This document shows positions 53,635 to 62,563 of a stretch of 64,000 bases of DNA, piece after piece. Every line of letters starts with the position of its first letter. Position 1 is the stretch's first letter. The notes under the pieces were generated by a model, which did no database searches, was not told the DNA's origin, and saw nothing but the letters and a program-made list of their open reading frames with translations. A program made the position numbers and the translations under genes. The stretch is from contig NZ_BAABBI010000002.1 in NCBI RefSeq assembly GCF_039537875.1, positions 310,001-374,000 of the forward strand, written 5' to 3'. Origin of the DNA: Corallibacter vietnamensis. GTDB lineage: Bacteria > Bacteroidota > Bacteroidia > Flavobacteriales > Flavobacteriaceae.

Positions 53635-53738
53635 GTAATAGCAAGGGAAATAGCGATATTTGTTAATAACTTTGCATATTTGTTAATAAAGATAGTCTTT
53701 TTATCGAGGTTTTTTAGAATATGAGCAATATCAAGGGT

Positions 53739-54689
53739 TTACAACACTTTTGCATCGTTATTAAATTGATAACCGTTTAATAAGGATTTTGCGTCCATTA
53801 AGCGCTTTCCTGGAAGCTTTATTTTTTTAATTATTATAAACCCTTCTTTTACAGCTATTTTTATATTTTGTTTGTCGGCTATTAAAAAGCCAGTATCAAA
53901 ATTATGGTTTTCTAATACGATCTCTGCTTCGTAAATTTTAATATCCAAGGTGGTATTATTGTTTTCTAGGTAGCACCAAGCGGCTGGATATGGGCTTAAA
54001 CCACGTATTTTGTTGTTTATATTGTAAATAGTATCGTTCCAGTCTATCTTACAATTTTCTTTGTTTAGTTTGTAGGCTGTTTTTATTTCAGCATTTTCTG
54101 GTTGTGGCGTTGTTTTTATATCACCTTGCGCTATAAGCTTAACTGTTTCTAAAACTAAATGACTGCCAACTGTCATTAATTTATCATGAAGACTCCCTGC
54201 GTTATCAGATTTGTTTATGGTAACGTCTTTTTGAAGTATCATAGCACCGGTATCTATTTTTTCATCAATAAAAAAAGTGGAAACGCCTGTTTGGGTTTCA
54301 CCATTAATAATAGCCCAATTTATTGGAGCTGCTCCTCTATAATTAGGCAGTAGTGATGCATGTAGGTTAAAGGTACCTAATTCAGGCATACGCCATACGG
54401 CCTCTGGAAGCATTCTAAAAGCAACGACAATTTGTAGGTTGGCATCAAGTGCTTTTAGTTCTGATAAAAATACTTCATCTTTTAAATTTGTTGGTTGCAT
54501 AACATGCAGTCCTTCAGATTTTGCGTATTGTTTTACTGCGCTTTCTTGAAGTTTTCTACCACGTCCAGCAGGTTTGTCAGGAGCTGTAATTACACCAACA
54601 ATGTTATAGTGATTGTCTACAAGTGTTTTTAATGTGGTTACTGCAAAATCTGGGGTTCCCATAAATACAATTCTTAAATCCGTCTTCAT
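53739..54689 (-). CDS. fmt: methionyl-tRNA formyltransferase
   Basis: This is a 316-aa enzyme that formylates Met-tRNA-fMet from 10-formyl-THF. Motifs are RIVFMGTPDFAVTTLKTLV, VITAPDKPAGRGRKL, FNLHASLLPNYRGAAPINWA and GVSTFFIDEKIDTGAMI with the catalytic Asn/His/Asp set (N in FNLHASLLP, H of HASLLP, D near DTG). The C-terminal domain follows. It overlaps the upstream recQ gene by four bases (ATGA), so the two are translationally coupled. Confidence 0.96.
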   Translation of the reverse strand: MKTDLRIVFMGTPDFAVTTLKTLVDNHYNIVGVITAPDKPAGRGRKLQESAVKQYAKSEGLHVMQPTNLKDEVFLSELKALDANLQIVVAFRMLPEAVWRMPELGTFNLHASLLPNYRGAAPINWAIINGETQTGVSTFFIDEKIDTGAMILQKDVTINKSDNAGSLHDKLMTVGSHLVLETVKLIAQGDIKTTPQPENAEIKTAYKLNKENCKIDWNDTIYNINNKIRGLSPYPAAWCYLENNNTTLDIKIYEAEIVLENHNFDTGFLIADKQNIKIAVKEGFIIIKKIKLPGKRLMDAKSLLNGYQFNNDAKVL

Positions 54690-56590
54690 ATATGTGCTAG
54701 TTTATAGGTGTTTGTTTTTGTAATTGTTATAATTTGATACTCTAATAGTGTTTGTAATGTTTGTGTAATATCTTTTTCAGAATAGGATAGCGATGCGGCA
54801 ATATCTCTTGATGATAAATCTCGATGCTCTAAAAGCTGAATAATCTCGTTTTTGAGGATTTTAAAATCAACTTTAATGTTGTCCTTTTTTTGAGTTGTGC
54901 ATACAGAACAAATACCACAGTTTGTGGGGGTTTCTTCACCAAAATAGGAGAGTAGTTGCTTGCTTTTGCAATCATTATCATTATTTATGTAATCTAAAAC
55001 AGCCTGCACTTGTTTTTCTTTTAACATGCTTTGCTGTTTAATGATTTTTGAAATTCTATTTATGGTTTTATCGTCTTCTCTAGGTTGAATAAATGTTACT
55101 TGAGCATCAGTAGTAGATGCTTGTAGTGTTATAATTTGATCGCTTTCTAATTGCTGTAAAACTTTAAATAAATAAGTTTCGCTTACCGAAGCTTTATCTG
55201 CAACACGCAATGTGTTTATAGCAGTTTCACTTTCAAAAACACCAACATAAGTCCTTAAAATTGTTTTTACAACAATATTGAGAGACTCATGCGTGTCTAA
55301 ATAGTTAAACAACGATTTATTACTTATTATAAACTGAATAAGTGTGCGTCTCTTGAATTGTTTAGACAAACTTATAATACTGTTTCTGTCTAATAATTGT
55401 AGCGTGTTATATGTTAATAATGCGTTTGTATTATAAGTTTTGCAAAAATGATTAAAATTAAAATCGTGTGTTGAAAATGCGCCTTCACCATAAGATATCT
55501 GAAAGTAATTACATAACTTTCTGTATATGTGTTTGGAGAATTGTACAGTGGGTAAAATTTTTAAAAACTGATTGACAACTAAATCTTCATCATTTTTATT
55601 TTTTAAAGTTACAGCAAAAGCTTTGTTTCCGTTTCTACCGGCGCGACCAGCTTCTTGAAAATAACTTTCCAAGCTATCGGGTAAGTTTATGTGAATAACT
55701 GTTTTTACATCTGGTTTATCAATACCCATACCAAAAGCGTTGGTGGCAACCATAACTTGTTTTTGGTCATTAAGCCATGCGTTGAGATGATTGTCTTTAT
55801 CAGAGTTAGGTAAACCACCATGATAAAACGTTGAGGTAATACCTTTAGATTCTAAAAACGAACTAATATCTATCGTGGCCTTTCTGTTTCTTACATAAAC
55901 AATAGAGGGTTCTTTATACTTTTTTAAAATGCGCTCTAGTTTATAGAATTTGTCCTCTTCATGATACGTCATGTAGGCCAAGTTTTCTCTATAGAACGAC
56001 TGTTTAAATATTTTTGGTTTTATAAAGTCTAACTCTTTGATAATATCATCAATGACCAATGGTGTAGCTGATGCGGTTAAAGCTATGCAATTTGCAGAAG
56101 GTTGTAATTCTCGTAACTTGTAAATGTTTTTATAGGCTGGTCTAAAATCATTGCCCCATTGAGAAATACAATGCGCTTCATCTACAGCGATTAAATTAAC
56201 ATTCATTTGTCTTATTCTATCTTGAACAAGCTCTTGTTCTAAACGTTCAGGTGATAAATAAAGAAATTTATAATTACCGTAAATACAGTTGTCTAATAAG
56301 GTGTCTATATCACTGTGAGAAATACCACTTGTTAAAGCCAGAGCTTTAATACCCATATTGTTTAAGGTCTTTACTTGATGCTTCATAAGAGCAATTAGTG
56401 GCGAAATAACAATACAAATACCCTCTTTAGCAAGTGCAGGAATTTGAAAACATAAAGATTTACCACCACCAGTAGGCATTAATACAAATGTATCTTCTCC
56501 ATCAATTACAGCATTTATAGCGTCTTCTTGTTGTGGTCTAAATGCTGTAAAATTCCAGTAGCGTTCTAATATGTTTATTGGGTGTTGCAT
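54686..56590 (-). CDS. recQ: ATP-dependent DNA helicase RecQ, short form
   Basis: This is a 634-aa superfamily 2 helicase. Motifs are FRPQQEDAI (motif 0), PTGGGKS (Walker A, about 39-45), VDEAH (motif II, about 136), LTASATP (III) and QEAGRAGRNG (VI). The C-terminal zinc cluster is present (CKSKQLLSYFGEE with CGICSVC), followed by a winged-helix region; no HRDC domain follows. It unwinds forks and recombination intermediates 3' to 5'. It is in an operon with the AAA ATPase upstream (stop and start share one base) and fmt downstream (four-base overlap). Confidence 0.92.
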   Translation of the reverse strand: MQHPINILERYWNFTAFRPQQEDAINAVIDGEDTFVLMPTGGGKSLCFQIPALAKEGICIVISPLIALMKHQVKTLNNMGIKALALTSGISHSDIDTLLDNCIYGNYKFLYLSPERLEQELVQDRIRQMNVNLIAVDEAHCISQWGNDFRPAYKNIYKLRELQPSANCIALTASATPLVIDDIIKELDFIKPKIFKQSFYRENLAYMTYHEEDKFYKLERILKKYKEPSIVYVRNRKATIDISSFLESKGITSTFYHGGLPNSDKDNHLNAWLNDQKQVMVATNAFGMGIDKPDVKTVIHINLPDSLESYFQEAGRAGRNGNKAFAVTLKNKNDEDLVVNQFLKILPTVQFSKHIYRKLCNYFQISYGEGAFSTHDFNFNHFCKTYNTNALLTYNTLQLLDRNSIISLSKQFKRRTLIQFIISNKSLFNYLDTHESLNIVVKTILRTYVGVFESETAINTLRVADKASVSETYLFKVLQQLESDQIITLQASTTDAQVTFIQPREDDKTINRISKIIKQQSMLKEKQVQAVLDYINNDNDCKSKQLLSYFGEETPTNCGICSVCTTQKKDNIKVDFKILKNEIIQLLEHRDLSSRDIAASLSYSEKDITQTLQTLLEYQIITITKTNTYKLAHI

Positions 56591-57132
56591 TATAATGATT
56601 GAATGACATCCAAAATGTAATTGGCACGTTTTTCTACACTATCAAAAGGTACATCTTTTAACTCGTACTCATAGTGAGCATAGGTTTGTAATAGATGATC
56701 GTGAATTTTTTTAGCCTGCTCAAAATTTTCATAACGTTCACTGTCACTTGTAAAAATTTCTTCCCATGGCGCTAAAACAAAAACACAATCGTATATATTG
56801 TTTTTACAGGCATTAACAAAATCTTGTGGGTAGGTATCGCCAATATAGTCCATATATGCCAAAACGTCGGGAATTCCTCTATCTAAAAAAATGATGTCAG
56901 CATCATGATTTTTTGCGTCTACAAATTGCTGTTTTCTACCTTTTAGTAATAGTTCGCTAAATAATAAAGGGTTGGTTAAAAACAACTGTTCTATACCGTC
57001 TTTTCTAGCCTCTAGAATAATTTGTCTAGATACTTCTTCAAAACAGGTGTATCCACGTTTTATTAACTCGTTTATAATTGATGTTTTTCCAGTTCCTGGA
57101 CCTCCAGTAATAACTATTTTTTTTGAATTCAA
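56590..57132 (-). CDS. AAA_28-family P-loop ATPase
   Basis: This is a 180-aa nucleotide-binding protein with Walker A GGPGTGKTS (10-18), an FFEEVSR-like strand (CFEEVSRQIILEARKDG) and DIIFLDRGIPDVLAYM carrying the Walker B-like Asp. The pattern is that of the AAA_28 or NadR-kinase-like families. The role is unknown. It begins the AAA-recQ-fmt set and shares its last base with the recQ ATG. Confidence 0.8.
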   Translation of the reverse strand: MNSKKIVITGGPGTGKTSIINELIKRGYTCFEEVSRQIILEARKDGIEQLFLTNPLLFSELLLKGRKQQFVDAKNHDADIIFLDRGIPDVLAYMDYIGDTYPQDFVNACKNNIYDCVFVLAPWEEIFTSDSERYENFEQAKKIHDHLLQTYAHYEYELKDVPFDSVEKRANYILDVIQSL

Positions 57133-57185
57133 TTTGGCAGGGTTTTGGATGTAAAAATCGGAATAAAAAAATAGAAAGTAAAGCG

Positions 57186-57193
57186 TATCTTTG
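57186..57193 (+). promoter_or_regulatory. -7 element TATCTTTG before the DUF493 gene
   Basis: This is a perfect TAnnTTTG match, identical in its first eight bases and the following C to the helicase promoter at 8860. Transcription would start near 57200, giving a leader of about 13 nt. It lies in the divergent gap from the AAA gene. Confidence 0.6.
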
Positions 57194-57212
57194 CTTTTTT
57201 AGAAAAAATGAT

Positions 57213-57506
57213 ATGAATACAGAGAAGAAATCGGAAGCGTTTTATAAAAAATTAAGAGAACAGTTATATGACACGTCTTTATGGCCGTCAGAATATTTAT
57301 ATAAATTTATTGTAACATCAACTGCTGGTAAGGTAGAAGAAGTAGAGAGTTTATTTGACAATTTAGGCGCTGTTATTACAACCAAAGAGTCTAAAAACGG
57401 AAAATATACAAGTGTTTCTATACACGTAAAAATGGCTAATCCTGATGCCGTTATTGCAAAATATAAAGAAGTTGCAGAAAACGTAGAAGGCGTTATTAGT
57501 CTTTAG
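57213..57506 (+). CDS. DUF493-family protein (YbeD-like)
   Basis: This is a 97-aa small soluble protein. It has the DUF493 pattern: LYDTSLWPSEYLYKFIVTST, then GKVEEVESLF and KNGKYTSVSIHVKMANPDAV, a ferredoxin-like alpha/beta fold resembling ACT or YbeD domains. The frame is open to 57123, but the promoter at 57186 makes the ATG at 57213 the likely start. The function is unknown (YbeD-type proteins may bind small regulators). Confidence 0.85.
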   Translation: MNTEKKSEAFYKKLREQLYDTSLWPSEYLYKFIVTSTAGKVEEVESLFDNLGAVITTKESKNGKYTSVSIHVKMANPDAVIAKYKEVAENVEGVISL

Positions 57507-57573
57507 ATTTTTTTTGTATTTTGCGGTTGCATAAATACTACGTGCAAAATATTTAATCTCTACACATTTAATT

Positions 57574-58215
57574 TTGATAGAACATTTAGAATACAATTCA
57601 GAACGTGAGCATTTAATTATTCCTGAATACGGAAGACATCTGCAAAAGATGATAAATTATGCTAAAACACGAGATACTAAAGAAGAGCGTAATAAAGTAG
57701 CAAAAGCAATTATCTCTATAATGGGCAATTTACAACCGCATTTAAGAGATGTTCCTGACTTTCAACATAAGTTATGGGATCAGTTATTTATCATGTCTAA
57801 TTTTGAATTAGATGCTGATTCTCCTTACGACAAACCTTCAAAAGAGATGTTTCAAGTAAGACCAGAACCATTAAACTATCCTCAAAATCATCCAAAATAT
57901 CGTTTTTATGGTAATAACATAAAAACAATGATAGATGTTGCTTGTACTTGGGAAGATGGTGATATGAAAGAGGCTCTAGTACTTACTATTGCAAACCACA
58001 TGAAAAAATGTTTCTTAAATTGGAATAAAGATACGGTAGAAGATGATGTGATTTTTGAACATTTAAGAGAGTTATCAGATGGTAAAATAAACTTGCTAAA
58101 TGCAGATGAAGACTTGTCTGATGCTTCAAGCTTAATGCGAAACAAAAAGAAATATTCTTCTAACAAAAAATCGCATCATAAAAAAAATAATAACAGAAAC
58201 AGAAAACGCTACTAA
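57574..58215 (+). CDS. DUF4290 domain protein with a TTG start
   Basis: This is a 213-aa protein of the Bacteroidota-specific DUF4290 family: LEYNSEREHLIIPEYGRHLQ near the N-terminus, then MINYAKTRDTKEERNKVAKA and PEPLNYPQNHPKYRFYGNN. A Lys/Asn-rich tail (KKYSSNKKSHHKKNNNRNRK) follows. No ATG exists upstream in frame before a stop or near LEYN, so TTG at 57574 is the most plausible start. It is six bases before murA and cotranscribed with it. The function is unknown. Confidence 0.85.
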   Translation: MIEHLEYNSEREHLIIPEYGRHLQKMINYAKTRDTKEERNKVAKAIISIMGNLQPHLRDVPDFQHKLWDQLFIMSNFELDADSPYDKPSKEMFQVRPEPLNYPQNHPKYRFYGNNIKTMIDVACTWEDGDMKEALVLTIANHMKKCFLNWNKDTVEDDVIFEHLRELSDGKINLLNADEDLSDASSLMRNKKKYSSNKKSHHKKNNNRNRKRY

Positions 58216-58221
58216 TACTTC

Positions 58222-59538
58222 ATGGGAACATTTAAAATTGAAGGTGGTCATCAATTAAAAGGAAAAATCCAACCTCAAGGAGCAAAAAACGAAGCATTAC
58301 AAATACTATGTGCCGTTCTTTTAACGCCAGAGTTAGTAACCATTAATAATATCCCTGATATTGTTGATGTAAACAAGCTTATATCGTTATTAAAAAAACT
58401 TGGTGTAAAAATCAATAAAATAGGTTCAGGCTCATATACATTTCAAGCGGATGATGTAAACTTAAAATATTTAGAGTCGGCCGAATTTAAAGAAGATGGT
58501 CGTGGTTTACGAGGTTCTATAATGATTGTTGGTCCTTTATTAGCACGTTTCGGAAAGGGATATATTCCAAAACCAGGCGGCGATAAAATAGGACGTCGTA
58601 GATTAGATACACACTTTGAAGGTTTTATTAATCTTGGAGCAAAATTTAGATATAACCGTGAAGATTATTTTTATGGCGTAGAAGCTGATAAGCTAAAAGG
58701 GACTTATATGTTGCTTGATGAAGCTTCAGTTACAGGAACAGCAAATATAGTTATGGCTGCTGTATTAGCAGAAGGAACAACAACTATTTATAATGCAGCC
58801 TGCGAACCTTACTTACAGCAACTTTGTAAAATGCTTAACCGCATGGGAGCAAAAATAAGTGGAGTTGGTTCAAATATGCTTATTATAGAAGGTGTTGATA
58901 GTCTTGGTGGTACAGAACATAGAATGCTGCCAGATATGATTGAGATAGGTAGCTGGATAGGACTTGCTGCTATGACAAAAAGTGAGCTAACCATTACCAA
59001 TGTAAGTTGGGACGATTTAGGACAAATTCCGAATGTATTCAGAAAATTAGGAATCACAGTAGAAAAGCAAGGAGATGACATTCATATACCAGCGCATACT
59101 GATGGTTATGAAATACAAAATTATATTGATGGTTCAATATTAACTGTAGCTGATGCACCATGGCCAGGATTTACACCAGATTTATTAAGTATTATTTTGG
59201 TAATAGCAACTCAAGCTAGAGGAAGTGTTTTAGTGCATCAAAAAATGTTTGAAAGTCGCTTATTCTTCGTTGATAAGCTTATAGATATGGGAGCCAAAAT
59301 CATACTTTGTGATCCGCATCGCGCCACTGTAATAGGTCATGATTTTAAATCACAACTTAAAGCTACAACTATGACATCACCAGATATACGTGCTGGAGTA
59401 TCTTTATTAATAGCTGCGCTTTCAGCAAAAGGAACGTCTACAATTCATAATATTGAACAAATAGATAGAGGTTACGAAAATATTGATGAGCGCTTACGTG
59501 CTATAGGAGCTAAAATAGAACGTATAGAAGGAAATTAA
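58222..59538 (+). CDS. murA: UDP-N-acetylglucosamine 1-carboxyvinyltransferase MurA, Asp variant
   Basis: This is a 438-aa enzyme that transfers enolpyruvate from PEP to UDP-GlcNAc in the first committed step of peptidoglycan synthesis. It has the GAKNEAL motif near residues 20-26, RGSIMIVGPLLARFG, and the active loop PKPGGDKIGRRRLDTH. The residue in the Cys115 position of E. coli MurA is Asp121. That change is known from Chlamydia, Mycobacterium and Borrelia MurA and makes the enzyme insensitive to fosfomycin. The rest of the protein is intact. Confidence 0.95.
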   Translation: MGTFKIEGGHQLKGKIQPQGAKNEALQILCAVLLTPELVTINNIPDIVDVNKLISLLKKLGVKINKIGSGSYTFQADDVNLKYLESAEFKEDGRGLRGSIMIVGPLLARFGKGYIPKPGGDKIGRRRLDTHFEGFINLGAKFRYNREDYFYGVEADKLKGTYMLLDEASVTGTANIVMAAVLAEGTTTIYNAACEPYLQQLCKMLNRMGAKISGVGSNMLIIEGVDSLGGTEHRMLPDMIEIGSWIGLAAMTKSELTITNVSWDDLGQIPNVFRKLGITVEKQGDDIHIPAHTDGYEIQNYIDGSILTVADAPWPGFTPDLLSIILVIATQARGSVLVHQKMFESRLFFVDKLIDMGAKIILCDPHRATVIGHDFKSQLKATTMTSPDIRAGVSLLIAALSAKGTSTIHNIEQIDRGYENIDERLRAIGAKIERIEGN

Positions 59539-59559
59539 ATTAAGATGTAATTATATAAT

Positions 59560-59595
59560 AAAAAAAGCCTTGAGATTTATCAAGGCTTTTTTTAT
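59560..59595. terminator. terminator between murA and photolyase
   Basis: The stem AAAAGCCTTGA/TCAAGGCTTTT with A and T flanks is placed between two converging genes and is likely to serve both. Confidence 0.88.
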
Positions 59596-60900
59596 TTAAT
59601 CTAACGCTGCTTTATAAACTTTTAAACAGCGTTCTCTGGCTTCTTTATGGTCAACCATTGGAGATGAATAGGTTAGTTCCTGATGTTCAGGAACCCATTT
59701 TTTAATATACTTCAAATCAGAATCAAACTTCTTAATTTGCGTGGTAGGATTAAAAATTCTAAAATAAGGAGCAGCATCAACACCACAACCAGCAACCCAT
59801 TGCCAGTTTCCAATATTGCTAGCCATTTCATAATCGTGTAGTTTTTCTGCAAAATAGGCTTCGCCCCAACGCCAATCTATAAGTAAATGTTTGCATAAAA
59901 AGCTTCCTACTAGCATACGTACTCTATTATGCATAAACCCGGTTTTATTGAGCTGTCTCATTCCGGCATCAACCAGCGGATATCCTGTTTTTCCTTCGCA
60001 CCACAGTTTAAATTCTTTTTCATTATTTCGCCATTCAATACGATCATATTTAGGTTTAAAACTTTGCGTTACTGTTTCTGGAAAATGCCATAATATTTGC
60101 ATAAAGAATTCTCTCCAAATGAGTTCTTGCCAAAACACTTCATTTTTTTCAGTAATAGCTTTTTTAACTATCTGTCTAACGCTTACGGTTCCAAAACGTA
60201 AATGCGGACCTAGCTTTGAAGTTGCATCTATGGCAGGGAAATTACGCTTGTCTTCATAGTCTTGTATTAATTTTGAAGTTACTTGATACGGCGCTATTTT
60301 TTGTGATGATTTTTCAAAGCCTAAATCTTTAAGGCTTAATTGAGACGATGGTGTGCTTTTTACAGTATTATTTAATAATGATTTAGATTGAAATGTTTCA
60401 AGCGAAATACTTTTGAATTTTTGCTTCCATGATTTCATGTATGGTGTGTAAACTAGATAAGGTTTGCCATCGCTTTTTGTGACATCGTTTTTTTCAAAAA
60501 CAACCTGATCTTTATATGTTTTGAAATCGATATTATTATCCTTTAAAAAGGACGCAATGTTTGTATCTCTTTTTTTTGCATAAGGTTCATAGTCGTGATT
60601 GGTATAAACTGTTTTAACGTTGTAGTTTTTTACAATATGTTTAAAGGCGTTTATAGGTGTGTCATGATATATTACTATGTGACTACTGTAAGTGTTTTGT
60701 AGCGTATTGTTTAAATCCTGAAGCGTATCATATATAAAATTTACACGTGCATCATTTTTAGGTAATGATTCTAAAATTGTTTTATCAAAAATAAAAATTG
60801 GTAAAACAGGATTTTCGCTTTGTAATGCTTGGAAAAGTGCGTGATTGTCGTCTAATCTTAAGTCGCGTCTAAACCAAAAAATATTTATAGGGTTTGCCAT
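59596..60900 (-). CDS. deoxyribodipyrimidine photolyase / cryptochrome family protein
   Basis: This is a 434-aa FAD flavoprotein. The start NIFWFRRDLRLDDNHALF opens the alpha/beta antenna domain. The C-terminal FAD-binding half shows WREFFMQILWHFPE, WCEGKTGYPLVDAGMRQLN, TGFMHNRVRMLVGSFLCKHL, FAEKLHDYEMASNIGNWQWV and GCGVDAAPYFRIFNP. It is probably a light-driven CPD repair enzyme; a cryptochrome role is possible. The frame is open to 60918, but the ATG at 60900 is the better fit to family N-termini. Last gene of a stress operon. Confidence 0.9.
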   Translation of the reverse strand: MANPINIFWFRRDLRLDDNHALFQALQSENPVLPIFIFDKTILESLPKNDARVNFIYDTLQDLNNTLQNTYSSHIVIYHDTPINAFKHIVKNYNVKTVYTNHDYEPYAKKRDTNIASFLKDNNIDFKTYKDQVVFEKNDVTKSDGKPYLVYTPYMKSWKQKFKSISLETFQSKSLLNNTVKSTPSSQLSLKDLGFEKSSQKIAPYQVTSKLIQDYEDKRNFPAIDATSKLGPHLRFGTVSVRQIVKKAITEKNEVFWQELIWREFFMQILWHFPETVTQSFKPKYDRIEWRNNEKEFKLWCEGKTGYPLVDAGMRQLNKTGFMHNRVRMLVGSFLCKHLLIDWRWGEAYFAEKLHDYEMASNIGNWQWVAGCGVDAAPYFRIFNPTTQIKKFDSDLKYIKKWVPEHQELTYSSPMVDHKEARERCLKVYKAALD

Positions 60901-60901
60901 A

Positions 60902-61366
60902 CTATTTGTATTCACCAAAAAGTTCTATGAGTTTGTTTTGTCTGTAATTAAAAATTTCTTCTAGTTTAGGTTTTACAATAACCGGATGAACGAGTTGCCC
61001 TAAAACGCCAAAAGGAAGTTTGTAGTGAATGATATCTTCCATTTCAATACCATTTTCAATAGGTTTTATAAAATGTTTATGATGCCATAAATTATAAGGC
61101 CCAAAGCGTTGCTCATCTACAAAATAAGCATTGTCTTTAACATGCGTTATTTCTGTAACCCATTTTGTTTTTATACCTAAAACAGGTGTCACAATATATT
61201 CTATAATTTGTCCAGGGTACATAGACTTGTCGTCACCAGATAAAATGTCAAATCTCATATAGTCTGGCGTAATGACTTTTAAGTTTTTTGGATCAGATAA
61301 AAAACTCCAAGCTTCATCTATGGATATAGGAATTTTTTGAGTTTTATGTAACTTGTATAATTTCAT
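60902..61366 (-). CDS. SRPBCC-family (START-like) protein
   Basis: This is a 154-aa soluble protein with the helix-grip fold: YKLHKTQKIPISIDEAWSFL, DPKNLKVITPDYMRFDIL, YIVTPVLGIKTKWVTEITHV and a C-terminal helix KPKLEEIFNYRQNKLIELFG. Such proteins are often found beside photolyase genes in Bacteroidota. The ligand is unknown. Its ATG shares one base with the tspO stop, and its stop is one base before the photolyase ATG. Confidence 0.85.
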   Translation of the reverse strand: MKLYKLHKTQKIPISIDEAWSFLSDPKNLKVITPDYMRFDILSGDDKSMYPGQIIEYIVTPVLGIKTKWVTEITHVKDNAYFVDEQRFGPYNLWHHKHFIKPIENGIEMEDIIHYKLPFGVLGQLVHPVIVKPKLEEIFNYRQNKLIELFGEYK

Positions 61367-61830
61367 TAGTTTTTAATAAGAATGTAAGCGTTTAATGATG
61401 TTGCAATACAAAGCCAAATGATATAAGGAAGTAGTAAATACCTTATCTTTTTTAAATTATAAACTTGGTATTTTACAAACAAGAAAATAATAACAAAAGT
61501 GAGCGCTATAATTATTATAAGACCTAACAAAACTAAATGTTTGTTGAAAAAAACATAATTCCATATAACATTAAGTACTACTTGTAAAGCGTAAGTAAAC
61601 CTAACAGAAACAGTATTGTAGTCTTTAAATAAAAAAGCCAAATACACAGAAAAGCAAACCATAATTGTACTCCATGCGACTCCAAATAGCCATCCTGGCG
61701 GAGTCCATGGTGCTTTGTTTAAGTTTAGATACCAATCAGAGGTTGGGCCATTATTCATGAGCCAACTTCCTAAAGCTAAGCTTCCAAGGTTTATGATTAA
61801 GAATACTATTAATAGTTTGCTAAACTTCAT
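61366..61830 (-). CDS. TspO/MBR family tryptophan-rich sensory protein
   Basis: This is a 154-aa membrane protein with five hydrophobic segments and the family motif WYLNLNKAPWTPPGWLFGVA, then VAWSTIMVCFSVYLAFLF and VIWNYVFFNKH. TspO binds tetrapyrroles and is linked to light, oxygen and stress responses. It shares one base (TAATG) with the genes on both sides, a tight translational coupling within the operon. It is probably an outer- or inner-membrane protein. Confidence 0.92.
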   Translation of the reverse strand: MKFSKLLIVFLIINLGSLALGSWLMNNGPTSDWYLNLNKAPWTPPGWLFGVAWSTIMVCFSVYLAFLFKDYNTVSVRFTYALQVVLNVIWNYVFFNKHLVLLGLIIIIALTFVIIFLFVKYQVYNLKKIRYLLLPYIIWLCIATSLNAYILIKN

Positions 61831-62369
61831 TAGTTTAAATGGTTTGTTATTTTGCTGCTTAATGGTTTTGTTATAGAGTAAAAGTAGTCAACTAAATGAC
61901 CATTTTCATCAACTAAATATTTTTGAAAATTCCATTTTACACTAGAATTTTTGTGCCCGTTTAAATCTTTTTTTGTAAGCCATTTATAAAGATCATGTTG
62001 ATTGTCGCCTTTAACATCAATTTTTTCAGTCATTAAAAAAGTAACGCCATAATTAGCTTGACAAAATGATTGAATATCTTTTGCTGTACCAGGTTCTTGT
62101 CCTCCAAACTGATTACAAGGAGATCCAATAACAACTAATTTATCTTTGTAAGTGTCAGATAGCTCTTGTAAGTCTTTGTATTGTGGAGTAAAACCACATT
62201 CTGAAGCAGTATTTACAAAAAGTATCTTTTTTCCTTTGTAATTGGCTAGATTAATTTTTTCCCCCGAAAGACTATTTATTGAAATATCATAAATAGATGT
62301 TTTAGGTTCTTGGGCATTTGCGAAAATTGAAAACATAAAAATGAGTAATGATGTTAGCTTAATATTCAT
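61830..62369 (-). CDS. glutathione peroxidase-family protein, exported
   Basis: This is a 179-aa peroxidase. A signal peptide (MNIKLTSLLIFMFSIFANAQ) precedes the thioredoxin-like fold with FVNTASECGFTPQYKDLQEL (peroxidatic Cys58, no selenocysteine), GSPCNQFGGQEPG and KWNFQKYLV (Gln and Trp of the tetrad). It is therefore likely to be periplasmic and use thioredoxin-like or other thiol donors. It is the first gene of the operon with tspO, the SRPBCC gene and photolyase. Confidence 0.92.
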   Translation of the reverse strand: MNIKLTSLLIFMFSIFANAQEPKTSIYDISINSLSGEKINLANYKGKKILFVNTASECGFTPQYKDLQELSDTYKDKLVVIGSPCNQFGGQEPGTAKDIQSFCQANYGVTFLMTEKIDVKGDNQHDLYKWLTKKDLNGHKNSSVKWNFQKYLVDENGHLVDYFYSITKPLSSKITNHLN

Positions 62370-62563
62370 AGTTCTTTTTTATTTAAAGATAATAACCATT
62401 TATTAGTTTTTATAATAATTAGATATATCTTAACAGGTTTGTTGTATTGTTTTATTAGCAGTTTTTTTGTAAGATTAATTTAAGCTTTTGTTAACATAAG
62501 TAAAACATACTAATATTTAATTTTATAACTTGTAATACAATAATGTAAAATAATAAAAAAACT

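Noticed and set aside
61830..62369. Selenocysteine in the glutathione peroxidase
   Set aside because: The active-site codon encodes Cys (SECGF); there is no in-frame TGA.
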